From contig NZ_LAJY01000113.1 of NCBI RefSeq assembly GCF_000963705.1, forward strand, positions 1 to 9,239: a stretch of DNA of 9,239 nt, read 5' to 3'. The translations under genes were made by a program, and so were the position numbers. Shown piece by piece: positions 1-6,469 of this stretch. The stretch's first letter is position 1, and every line of letters begins with the position of its first letter. Source of the DNA: Elstera litoralis (lineage in GTDB: Bacteria > Pseudomonadota > Alphaproteobacteria > Elsterales > Elsteraceae). The notes beneath the pieces are model-generated. The model was not told the DNA's origin and did no database searches. It saw only the letters and a program-made list of their open reading frames with translations.

Positions 1-1
1 C

Positions 2-142
2 GTACTGGCCCAGCGCCCGTCCACCTGCGCCGTGCCCGGCATGCCCGCCGCCGCTATCGACGCCGGTGCCGTTACCGAAACCGCCCCCCCGACCGACCTC
101 GCCCGCCGCCTCAACGACTGGTTTCAACTCCCGCTCGGTTAA
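2..142 (+). CDS. cheB: CheB-type chemotaxis protein-glutamate methylesterase, C-terminal end (partial)
   Basis: The open frame enters from the left edge and stops at TAA 140-142, giving the last 46 residues. CheB removes methyl groups from receptor glutamates (and deamidates glutamines) during chemotactic adaptation in the cytoplasm. The visible part matches the conserved end of the CheB catalytic domain: VLAQRPSTCAVPGMPAAAI lines up with the E. coli stretch around LAQNEASCVVFGMPREAI, followed by the usual D-x-GAV segment. The catalytic Ser, His and Asp lie upstream, outside the window, so activity cannot be judged. A stand-alone CheB-like domain without receiver would look the same here. The gene converges on the flavin monooxygenase pseudogene to its right. 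The family match is fairly clear despite the short length. Confidence 0.8.
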   Translation, partial: VLAQRPSTCAVPGMPAAAIDAGAVTETAPPTDLARRLNDWFQLPLG

Positions 143-152
143 AGCCTGCCCT

Positions 153-188
153 GGCGGATCACCGGAAACAGGCGTTCGGCGATCCGCC
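153..188. other. Inverted repeat between convergent genes, possible weak terminator
   Basis: GGCGGATC at 153-160 is repeated as its exact reverse complement GATCCGCC at 181-188, with a 20-base spacer. It lies in the 64-bp gap between the cheB stop and the stop of the convergent monooxygenase. There is no T-tract after either arm and the loop is long, so a terminator role is only a guess; chance is possible for an 8-bp arm in GC-rich DNA. Confidence 0.3.
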
Positions 189-206
189 CTATTGGGACCT
201 CACCGC

Positions 207-1369
207 CTAAAACCGCAATCCCGCCTGTTGCAGCAACGGCAGGGTGGAGCTCAGGAAATACTCGAAATCCGGGCCGAAATCGTAAAAGCCGAGCTGCACG
301 CCATCGATTCCGGCCCGCTTCAACCCGGCCAGTTGCTCCACCACCTGCTCCGGCGTTCCGATAATCTCGATATTGCCACCAAGATTATACCCCTGCTTGT
401 GGCGCGTATCGCTCCGGCCCTTCCAGGCCACGGCGTCGCTATCATAGCCGCGCTGGGCAAAGCCCGTCGCTTTGGGGGCAGGCCGACCGTCGAGAATAGC
501 GTGCAGGTAGGCGTCGGTTTCAGCCTCGGTCGGGCGGCTGATGACCATCGGATTGATGATGGTTTTCACCTCCTGGCCGTGGGCGCGGGCGCGGGTTTTG
601 ATGGTGCGGATATGCTCCGGCAGGGTTTCGAGCGCGCTCTCGATATGCGCGCCGCCGGGCGAGGTGATGAAGACGATATCCGAATAGCGTGCGGCGAACT
701 CAATCCCGGCGGGCGAGCCCGTCGCCGTCACCAGAATCGGGCGGCCATAGGCAGGTTTCGGCGTGATATAGCCGTTCTGGAGTTTCCAGTCGGCGAGCCT
801 CGCTTCGTAGGAATAATTCTCCGTATCGGTCCACAGCCGATGCACCACGTCGAACAGCTCGCCGCTCATCTCGTAGCGCCGGTCGTGGTCGATGCGGTTC
901 CAGCCGAACATCTCGTGCTCAATGGCCCGATGCCCGGTGACGATATTAATGCCCCAGCGGCCCTTGGCGATATGGTCGAAGGTCGCGCCGAATTTGGCGA
1001 TATGCAGAACGGCCCGTAGAGCACGTGCAGGGTCGAGATCAGCAGGATCGATTGGGTTGTCGCCGCCATCGCCCCGAGCGCGATGAAACTATCGAGCGAG
1101 CCTTCCCCGTCATACCCGCCTTTCGGCAGCCATTGGGTGCGGCTGAAAGCGAGATCAAACCCGGCGGCGTCGGCCTTGCGGACAATCTCCGCATTATAGT
1201 CGAACGTCCAGGACGAGGTGCTGGGATGATCCGAAAAATGGATATCCTGCAAATTCAGAAACAGCCCCAGCATCAACGGCTGCTGCGCCGCGCGCGACAG
1301 GGGGCTATCGGGGAACTCCAAAGGGCCGCGCAGTTGCGGCCCCTGCTGCACATCGAGCGCGAGGGACAT
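207..1369 (-). pseudogene. SfnG-like LLM flavin-dependent monooxygenase, frameshifted
   Basis: This encodes a bacterial luciferase-like TIM-barrel monooxygenase that would use reduced flavin to oxidise a small, probably sulfur-containing, substrate. ATG at 1367-1369 has GGAG six bases upstream; the stop is TAG at 207-209. Residues 33-120 carry the family N-terminus (LGLFLNLQD, SSWTFDYNAEIVRKADAAGF, ISTLHVLYGP). The match then moves to another frame (VLHIAKFGATFDHIAKGRW, NIVTGHRAIEHEMFGWNR, then GIDGVQLGFYDFGPDFEYF near the end). The break is at about 1003-1012. SfnG has GPWHP at this point, whereas here GP is followed directly by VLHIAK, so a loss of about 7 nt would explain both the missing residues and the frame change. 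With 7 nt restored the protein would be about 389 aa, normal for the family. In the first frame translation stops at 866-868. It lies 12 bp downstream of another truncated monooxygenase gene. Dimethylsulfone monooxygenase is the closest named relative I recognise; the substrate is unproven. Confidence 0.82.
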
Positions 1370-1381
1370 GGAAAGCTCCGA

Positions 1382-1606
1382 TCAGGCGGAAGCGCGGGTG
1401 GCTTCGGAATAAAGGGATTCGGGCCGGGGCAGGCCGAAATGATCGCGCAGGGTGGTGCCGCTATACTCGCTGCGGAACAGCCCGCGCTTGCGCAGGATTG
1501 GCAGCACTTCCGCCGCGAACACGTCGAAGCCCCCGGTTAGCCACGGCGGCATAATATTGAACCCATCCGCCGCGCCCTGCTCGAACCAGGTTTGGATTTC
1601 ATCCGC
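1382..1606 (-). pseudogene. NtaA/SnaA-type flavin monooxygenase, 3' fragment only
   Basis: Only the last 74 codons of an LLM monooxygenase of the NtaA/SnaA/DszA type remain, ending at TGA (1382-1384). The fragment begins at ADEIQTWFEQGAADGFNIMP and continues through FDVFAAEVLPILRKRGLF, then LRDHFGLPRP. This is the typical C-terminal helix-and-tail region that follows the barrel (family length about 440-460 aa), and it aligns with the end of the intact paralogue at 3786-5144 (VDGFNLVRL, LVPELQNRGVF, LRQKL). Upstream of about 1606 the similarity ends abruptly and the DNA reads as metN on the other strand. The minus-strand frame stays open for another 600 bases, but that is antisense to metN. 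Start codon, promoter and flavin-binding part are missing. The stop is 12 bp before the start of the SfnG-like gene, so the two were probably one operon. Confidence 0.8.
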
Positions 1607-2373
1607 CTTCTGTCGGCCAAAACCGTCGGGGAGAATGTGGCGCTGCCGCTGCGAATTGCCGGGGTCGATAAGAAGCTGATCGCCGGCAAGGTCGAAGCCT
1701 TGCTCGACCTCGTCGGGCTCGCCGATAAGCGCGACGCTTATCCGGCACAGCTTTCCGGCGGGCAGAAACAGCGCGTCGGCATTGCCCGCGCGCTGGTCCA
1801 TGATCCGGAAATTCTGCTCTGCGACGAGGCCACCTCGGCGCTCGACCCGGAAACCACCCTGTCGATCCTCGATTTGCTGCGCGATATCAATCGGCGGTTG
1901 GGGCTCACAATTATTCTGATTACGCACGAAATGGCCGTAGTCCGCCAGATTGCCGACCGGGTTGCGGTTTTGGATCAAGGGGAGGTTGTCGAACTCGGGC
2001 CGGTCTGGTCGATTTTCGCCGATCCCCAAAGCGAGACGACGCGGCGCTTGCTGCGCTCGGTCATCGCCGATGTGCCGCGCGATATTTCGGACCGGCTGCG
2101 CTACACGCCCGTCGCTGCGGGAGACGTGCTGCTGCGCGTGCACCTTAGTGACCGGGCCAATGGGCTTGGCGCGTCCTTGGACGGTTTGGCGGACGTGCTG
2201 AGCCGCCCGGTTCGGCTGCTGCAAGCCGATCTCGACCGCATCCAGGGCCGCTCCCAGGGCAGCCTGCTGTTGATAACCGAGTTCCGCTCCACGTCCGATA
2301 CGGAAGCGCTGGTGCGGAATTTGCGCGGGAAAACCGCCGCTGTTGAGGTTTTGGGCTATGTCGAATCCACGGT
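1607..2373 (+). pseudogene. metN: MetN-type ABC importer ATPase, both ends missing
   Basis: This is the ATPase of a methionine/organosulfur (MUT family) importer. From LLSAKTVGENVALPL onward it has the ABC signature LSGGQKQRVGIARAL (from 1751), Walker B with catalytic glutamate ILLCDEATSALD (from 1811), the switch histidine in LITHEM (His at 1925-1927), and the C-terminal NIL regulatory domain typical of MetN, ending in VEVLGYV near 2363. Roughly the first 90 residues, including the Walker A P-loop, are absent: the sequence changes at 1606/1607 into an opposite-strand monooxygenase. The 3' end is also lost. Just after VLGYV the DNA becomes metI in another frame, so the metN frame runs on to TGA at 2429-2431 as nonsense. 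An ATG at 1592 precedes the fragment, but a product from it could not bind ATP normally. Confidence 0.88.
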
Positions 2374-2844
2374 TTCCGCTCGACCCCCTTCATCATCCTG
2401 CTGGTCGCGCTGCTGCCCTTCACTCGGCTGATCGTCGGCACCACCATTGGCACGGCGGCGGCGATTGTGCCGCTCAGCATTGCCGCCACCCCCTTCTTCG
2501 CCCGGATTGCTGAGGTTAGCCTGCGCGAAGTGGATCGTGGGTTGGTCGAGGCGGCCCAAGCGATGGGGGCAAGCCGTAGGCATATCGTCTGGCACGTGCT
2601 GTTGCCGGAAGCGCTACCGGGGATCATCGCCGGGTTCACCATTACCCTCGTCACCCTCATCGGCGCGTCGGCGATGGCGGGCGCGGTCGGCGCGGTCGGC
2701 TTGGGCGATCTTGCCATTCGCTACGGCTAACAGCGCTTTGAAACCGATATCATGCTGGGCGTCATCGTCGTGCTGATCGCCGTCGTCAGCCTCGTGCAGA
2801 TTGGCGGCGATCGTCTCGCCAAGCGCGTCAACAAGCGCGCCTGA
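2374..2844 (+). pseudogene. metI: MetI-type ABC importer permease, 5'-truncated with internal stop
   Basis: This is the membrane permease of the MetNIQ-type importer. Homology begins at FRSTPFIILLVALLPFTR, matching E. coli MetI at RSIPFIILL near residue 65, so about 60-65 N-terminal residues and the start are missing. The EAA coupling-loop region is present (VEAAQAMGASRRHIVWHVLL). At 2728-2730 there is a TAA where related proteins have Tyr (context RYG-stop-QRFE). After it the frame stays open for 37 more codons that read as the normal MetI end (DIMLGVIVVLIAVVSLVQIG) to TGA at 2842-2844. A Tyr codon differs from TAA by one base. The 118 remaining residues before the stop could only give a broken permease. 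An ATG at 2467 is internal to the gene and has no convincing ribosome binding site. Confidence 0.88.
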
Positions 2845-2912
2845 TCCCTCTTTTTCTTAAGTCCCTATCATCCCTCGCGCTGTACCTACGGCGCGCTCGA
2901 AGGAGTTTTGCG

Positions 2913-3707
2913 ATGCGTGTTTTCAATATTCTCAAAGCGACGGCGCTGGCCGCCGCCCTGCTCGCCCCAAACGTCGCCTTGGCTGCCGATAAGGTGAAAG
3001 TCGGCGTTTCCGGCGGCGATGGCGAGATCATTTGGCAGGAAGTCAAAAAGGTTGCAGCCAGAGACGGTATCGATGTGCAAGTGATCGTCTTCAACGATTA
3101 CCTGCTGCCGAATGCCGCGCTGGACGCGGGCGATTTGGACCTTAACGCCTTCCAGCATAAGCCGTTCCTGGAAAATCAGGTCAAGACCAAGGGCTATAAG
3201 ATTACCGCTATCGCCGACACGGTGGTTTCCCCCATCGGGCTCTATTCCAAGAAAGTCAAAGCCTTGGCCGAACTGAAGGACAGCGCGCAGGTCGGCATCC
3301 CCAACGATCCCAGCAATGGCGGGCGTGGCCTGCTGCTGCTGGCGCAGCATGGGCTCATTAAGTTGAAGGAGGGCGTAGGCATTCTGCCGCGCGTCATCGA
3401 CGTAACCGACAATCCGAAAAAGCTGAAATTCCGCGAAATCGACGCGGCGCAACTCGCGCGCAGCCTCGATGATCTCGATGCCGCTGTCATCAATACCAAT
3501 TACGCGCTGCAGGCCAACCTAAAGCCGGGCCGCGATTCGATTGCCATCGAAACCACGAAGGATAATCCCTACGGCAACGTCATCGCCGCGCGCGAAAAGG
3601 ATAAGGATAATCCCCTCTATCGCCGCGTCGTGAAAGCCTATCAGGATGAAGCCATCCGCAGCTTCATCAAAACCCGCTTCGATGGGGCCCTGCTGCCGGT
3701 TTGGTAA
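2913..3707 (+). CDS. metQ: MetQ/NlpA-family periplasmic substrate-binding protein
   Basis: This is the binding protein that delivers substrate (methionine or another sulfur compound) to the MetNI importer. ATG 2913 is preceded by AAGGAG at 2900-2905 with 7-base spacing. Residues 1-24 form a signal peptide: positive start, hydrophobic core, ALA before the predicted cleavage at 24/25. There is no lipobox cysteine, so the product should be soluble and periplasmic, unlike the E. coli lipoprotein. The mature part shows family hallmarks: KVGVSGGDGEIIWQEVKK, NDYLLPNAALDAGDLDLNAFQHKPFLENQ as two successive blocks, VSPIGLYSKK, IPNDPSNGGRGLLLL, and INTNYAL. The 264-aa length is normal and the frame is intact. 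It starts 68 bp after the end of the broken metI and is followed by a strong terminator. With metN and metI ruined, it has no working partner in this window. Confidence 0.93.
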   Translation: MRVFNILKATALAAALLAPNVALAADKVKVGVSGGDGEIIWQEVKKVAARDGIDVQVIVFNDYLLPNAALDAGDLDLNAFQHKPFLENQVKTKGYKITAIADTVVSPIGLYSKKVKALAELKDSAQVGIPNDPSNGGRGLLLLAQHGLIKLKEGVGILPRVIDVTDNPKKLKFREIDAAQLARSLDDLDAAVINTNYALQANLKPGRDSIAIETTKDNPYGNVIAAREKDKDNPLYRRVVKAYQDEAIRSFIKTRFDGALLPVW

Positions 3708-3728
3708 AAACCCACACCGTTTCAGTCG

Positions 3729-3754
3729 AAAAGGCGGGGCTCTCCCCGCCTTTT
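3729..3754 (+). terminator. Intrinsic terminator after metQ
   Basis: AAAAGGCGGGG at 3729-3739 pairs perfectly with CCCCGCCTTTT at 3744-3754 around a CTCT loop: an 11-bp stem whose 3' side runs into four Ts. It starts 21 bases after the metQ stop codon and should end the metNIQ transcript. The stem is flanked by A and T runs, so it could also work on the minus strand. The monooxygenase gene begins 31 bases further on and therefore needs read-through or its own promoter. Confidence 0.85.
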
Positions 3755-3785
3755 CTGTGATTGCGCCCGCTGAAAGACCCGGTCG

Positions 3786-5144
3786 ATGCCCAAGCAGATC
3801 CACCTGAATGCCTTCCATATGAACAGCCCCGGCCACTCCTGGGCCGGGCTGTGGGCGCATCCGCGCGACCAATCGAGTGCGCACAACACGCCGGGCTATT
3901 GGACCCATCTCGCCAAAACCGCCGAGCGCGGCAAGCTGGATGCGATTTTCCTCGCCGATGTCATCGGCGTCTATGATGTCTATGGCGGCACGCCTGATGC
4001 CGCGCTGAAGGCCGCCGCCCAAGCGCCGACCCTGGACCCGTTCCCGGTGGTGCCGCTGATGGCGGGCGTGACCGAGCATATCGGCTTCGGTGTGACCGCC
4101 ACCGTTTCCTATGAACAGCCCTATTTGCTCGCCCGGCGCTTTTCCACTCTAGACCATCTGACCGGCGGACGCGTGGCGTGGAATATCGTCACCGGCCTGC
4201 TCGATTCCGGCGCGCGCGGGGCCGGGCAAACGGGGCTTGCCGAGCATGATTCGCGCTATGCTGCCGCCGAAGAGTTTCTGGACGTTACCTATAAACTCTG
4301 GGAAGGCAGTTGGGCCGACGACGCGCTGGTCCAGGATAAGGCGGCGCGGCTCTACACCAAGCCCGACCGGGTGCGCCGGGTGCAGCACCAGGGCGAACGC
4401 TACCAATTGGATGCGCTGCATCTGGTCCATCCCTCGCCGCAGCGCACGCCATTTCTGTTTCAGGCTGGCTCTTCCACAGCAGGGCGCGATTTCGCCGCCC
4501 GCCATGCCGAAGCCGTTTTCGTCAATGGTCCCACGCCGGAACTGGTGGCCGAAACCGTGCGCGATATCCGCCGCCGCGCGGTCGCCCACGGCAGAGACGC
4601 CTATGACATCAAAGTCTTCCTCGGTGCGACGCTGATCGTCGCCCCGACCGATGCCGAAGCCCAGGAGCGGCACCGATCCTACGCCGAGTATATCGACGCA
4701 GAAGGCACGCTCGCCCTCATTTCCGGTTGGTCGGGGATCGATCTTTCGCGCTATGGGCTCGACGAGAAAATCCAGGCGACCGAAAGCAACGCCATGCGCT
4801 CGCTCACGGATACGCTGCGCCGCCTGGGGCCAGAAAAAGCCTGGACAATCCGCGACCTCACCCGCTTTGGGCCGGAGGGCACGCGCGGCGCTTTCCTGAT
4901 CGGCAGCCCTGCCACCGTGGCCGATGGACTGCTGCATTGGGTTGAGGCCACCGATGTGGACGGGTTCAATCTGGTCCGCCTCGTTATGCCTGAGAGCTTG
5001 GAGGCCATCGTCGATCTACTGGTGCCCGAACTGCAAAACCGGGGCGTTTTCAAGACCGACTATGCCGACGGCCCCTTGCGGCAAAAACTCTCGGGCTCCC
5101 CGCGCCTGTCGGACCGCCATCCGGGGGCACGGTTTCGGTTTTAA
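3786..5144 (+). CDS. NtaA/SnaA/DszA-family FMN-dependent monooxygenase
   Basis: This is a complete 452-residue LLM-class flavin monooxygenase, a two-component enzyme fed FMNH2 by a separate reductase not seen here. The family acts on sulfur and nitrogen compounds (dibenzothiophene sulfone, dimethyl sulfide, nitrilotriacetate). Visible hallmarks, in order, are the start KQIHLNAFHMN, YWTHLAKTAERGKLDAIFLAD near residues 38-58, the barrel segment FSTLDHLTGGRVAWNIVTG, the HDSRYAAAEEFLDVTYKLWEG stretch, PFLFQAGSSTAGRDFAARHA with the flavin phosphate-type loop, and the C-terminal DVDGFNLVRLVMPESL. ATG 3786 fits the family start, though no strong Shine-Dalgarno precedes it. It is a paralogue of the fragment at 1382-1606. 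Its position next to metNIQ suggests organosulfur use; the exact substrate cannot be assigned. The stop lies 16 bp from that of the convergent dehydrogenase gene (17 counting from its TAA to the opposing stop). Confidence 0.92.
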   Translation: MPKQIHLNAFHMNSPGHSWAGLWAHPRDQSSAHNTPGYWTHLAKTAERGKLDAIFLADVIGVYDVYGGTPDAALKAAAQAPTLDPFPVVPLMAGVTEHIGFGVTATVSYEQPYLLARRFSTLDHLTGGRVAWNIVTGLLDSGARGAGQTGLAEHDSRYAAAEEFLDVTYKLWEGSWADDALVQDKAARLYTKPDRVRRVQHQGERYQLDALHLVHPSPQRTPFLFQAGSSTAGRDFAARHAEAVFVNGPTPELVAETVRDIRRRAVAHGRDAYDIKVFLGATLIVAPTDAEAQERHRSYAEYIDAEGTLALISGWSGIDLSRYGLDEKIQATESNAMRSLTDTLRRLGPEKAWTIRDLTRFGPEGTRGAFLIGSPATVADGLLHWVEATDVDGFNLVRLVMPESLEAIVDLLVPELQNRGVFKTDYADGPLRQKLSGSPRLSDRHPGARFRF

Positions 5145-5162
5145 GGGGGCGTCGCGCCCCCT
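5144..5162. terminator. Hairpin spanning the convergent stop codons
   Basis: AGGGGGCG at 5144-5151 pairs with CGCCCCCT at 5155-5162 around a TCG loop. The stem begins on the last base of the plus-strand TAA (5142-5144) and ends inside the minus-strand TAG read from 5161-5163. It could act in both directions, but neither side has a proper T-tract, so it may only slow RNA polymerase or protect 3' ends. Confidence 0.55.
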
Positions 5163-5303
5163 ACTCCGGCAGTTTTACCCAGCGCGTATTGCCTTTCGAT
5201 GATCGCACTGCCGTCTCGACGAAGGCTACACCGCGCACGCCGTCGCGCAAGGTTGGAAACAACACCTCCGGCGGGCAGGCCTCGCCCGCTGCCCGCGCCC
5301 GGA
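5161..5303 (-). other. Out-of-frame original C-terminus of the Gfo/Idh gene
   Basis: Read on the minus strand one frame away from the gene above it, this segment gives RARAAGEACPPEVLFPTLRD, then GVAFVETAVRSSKGNTRWVKL and PE, ending at TAG (5161-5163). That is the usual Gfo/Idh C-terminal helix and tail. Adding one base at about 5302-5303 (for example turning TC into an Ile codon ATC after VARA) joins it to the main frame and gives a 390-residue protein. It is therefore the displaced end of the same gene, not a separate gene. Confidence 0.8.
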
Positions 5304-6332
5304 CGCGCGCGCGACTTCCGTATAGAGGGTGGCAAAGGCTTCGAGATAGCCTTCGGGATGGCCGCTCGGAACGCGAGTAACGCGCGCCGCTGCGGGCGAG
5401 ATGCCCGCGCCACCGCGCGTCAGCGTGCGCGGCGGTTCACCGAAGGGGCTCCAGGTCAGGTGATTGGGATGCTCCTGCGACCATTCGAGCCCGCCCTTAG
5501 TGCCATAAACGCGCAGTTTGAGGCCGTTCTCGTTCCCCGGCGCGACCTGACTCGCCCAGAGCATGCCGCGCGCGCCGTTGGAAAACCGCAGCAGGATCTG
5601 CGCGTTGTCATCGACCCGCCGCCCTGGCACGAAATGGCTAAGGTCGGCGGCAAGTTCACTCACGGTAAGGCCAGTGACGAATTCGGTGAGTTGATAGGCG
5701 TGGGTGCCGATATCACCGATACAGCCGCCCGCCCCGGCGCGCGCCGGATCGGTGCGCCAATCGGCCTGCTTCTGGCCGGTGGTTTCCAGCGGTTCGGTGA
5801 GCCAATCCTGCGGATATTCGACCTGCACGACGCGCAGATCGCCCAAAAGCCCCTCCGCCACCATCGCCCGCGCCTGCCGGACCATCGGATAGCCGGAGTA
5901 ATTATAGGTGACGCAGAAGATCGTCCCCGCCGCCTCCGCCGCTCGCTGCAAACGCCGGGCGTCCTTCAGCGTGCTCGCCAGCGGCTTGTCGCAAATCACC
6001 GCAATACCTGCTTTCAGAAAGGCCAGCGCCGCCGGAACATGCTGGTGATTGGGGGTGACGATGGCCACCGCCTCAATCCCCTCTTTCAGCCGCGCCTCGC
6101 GCCGGGCCATCGCCATGAAATCGGGATAGCTGCGCGCGGGATCGAGCCCCAGCGCCGCCGCCGAGCGTAAGGCTTTTTCCGGCGTCGAGGATAAAGCCCC
6201 CGCGACAAGCTCGAACTGTCCGTCAAGGCGAGCGGCCATGCGGTGAACCGCCCCGATGAAGGCCCCTTCGCCGCCGCCGACCATTCCCAACCGTAAGGGC
6301 CGAATGGCGCTGTCTGCCCGTGCCGAAACCAT
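5226..6332 (-). CDS. Gfo/Idh/MocA-family NAD(P)-dependent dehydrogenase, C-terminus frameshifted
   Basis: This is a probable oxidoreductase of a sugar or cyclitol. ATG at 6330-6332 is chosen because AGGAGA lies six bases upstream and the protein then starts at the usual distance from the fold; a TTG at 6386 would add an unconserved tail. The Rossmann domain has GMVGGGEGAFIG at residues 16-27 and VTPNHQH at 92-98. The cofactor-side lysine is in CDKP at 114-117, and the catalytic Asp/His pair is in GCIGDIGTHAYQL (Asp207, His211). The frame is normal up to about residue 343 (YLEAFATLYTEVARA), then reads 25 unrelated residues to TAG at 5226-5228. The true end is found one frame away at 5161-5303. 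The 368-residue product could still fold, because only the last helix is replaced, but function is uncertain. It is the last gene of the minus-strand cluster and is separated from it by a repeat-bearing gap. Confidence 0.85.
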   Translation of the reverse strand: MVSARADSAIRPLRLGMVGGGEGAFIGAVHRMAARLDGQFELVAGALSSTPEKALRSAAALGLDPARSYPDFMAMARREARLKEGIEAVAIVTPNHQHVPAALAFLKAGIAVICDKPLASTLKDARRLQRAAEAAGTIFCVTYNYSGYPMVRQARAMVAEGLLGDLRVVQVEYPQDWLTEPLETTGQKQADWRTDPARAGAGGCIGDIGTHAYQLTEFVTGLTVSELAADLSHFVPGRRVDDNAQILLRFSNGARGMLWASQVAPGNENGLKLRVYGTKGGLEWSQEHPNHLTWSPFGEPPRTLTRGGAGISPAAARVTRVPSGHPEGYLEAFATLYTEVARASGRGQRARPARRRCCFQPCATACAV

Positions 6333-6359
6333 GCGCGCTCTCCTGCATTCTGTTGAGGG

Positions 6360-6405
6360 CGGGGCTTTGCCCCGTGCCCCACTCAAGGGGCGACGGCCCC
6401 TTGAG
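6360..6405 (+). repeat. Composite double-hairpin repeat, copy A
   Basis: Two hairpins stand in tandem. The first is CGGGGC (6360-6365) with GCCCCG (6369-6374) around TTT. A GTGCCCCA-type linker follows. The second is CTCAAGGGGC (6382-6391) with GCCCCTTGAG (6396-6405) around GACG. Then comes AGAATCC. The same order of parts occurs in inverted orientation at 6470-6518. It looks like an extragenic palindromic (REP-like) element; I cannot name a family. Confidence 0.75.
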
Positions 6406-6469
6406 AATCCACGATTCCTTTTTTTCTTACTGAGAAATATAAGAAAATCGGGCTCCAGGTAATGGGATT
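6406..6469. other. AT-rich core between the two repeats
   Basis: This 64-bp stretch is much richer in A and T than the rest of the window. It contains an 8-bp inverted repeat, TTTTCTTA (6422-6429) and TAAGAAAA (6440-6447), with a 10-base loop. On the minus strand TATATT (6436-6441) resembles a -10 box for the dehydrogenase downstream, but the best -35 candidate (TTACCT, 6457-6462) is poor and only 15 bases away. A promoter here is possible but unproven. No gene is seen in the whole 6333-6524 gap. Confidence 0.35.

Noticed and set aside
207..911. Separate 234-residue flavin monooxygenase starting at ATG 911
   Set aside because: The conserved flavin monooxygenase sequence continues upstream of this ATG in the same frame to about 1010, so the ATG is internal to the larger frameshifted gene.
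1000..1015. Programmed ribosomal frameshift in the SfnG-like gene
   Set aside because: There is no slippery heptamer or downstream structure, the family is not known to use one, and conserved residues are missing at the spot, which fits a deletion better.
66..1019. Long plus-strand open frame of 317 codons
   Set aside because: It is antisense to the monooxygenase pseudogene, has an Arg/Gly/Ala-rich low-complexity composition typical of GC-rich antisense frames, and has no recognisable domain.
1607..2224. Minus-strand frame continuing upstream from the monooxygenase fragment through metN
   Set aside because: The sequence beyond 1606 is the exact antisense of conserved MetN motifs (ABC signature, Walker B), so it is not monooxygenase coding sequence.
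1592..2431. metN as a functional shorter ATPase
   Set aside because: The Walker A loop and Q-loop region are absent and the C-terminus runs into out-of-frame metI, so it could not act as a normal ABC ATPase.
5199..6170. 323-codon plus-strand open frame across the Gfo/Idh gene
   Set aside because: It is antisense to clear dehydrogenase motifs, is rich in Arg and Pro, and has no family resemblance.
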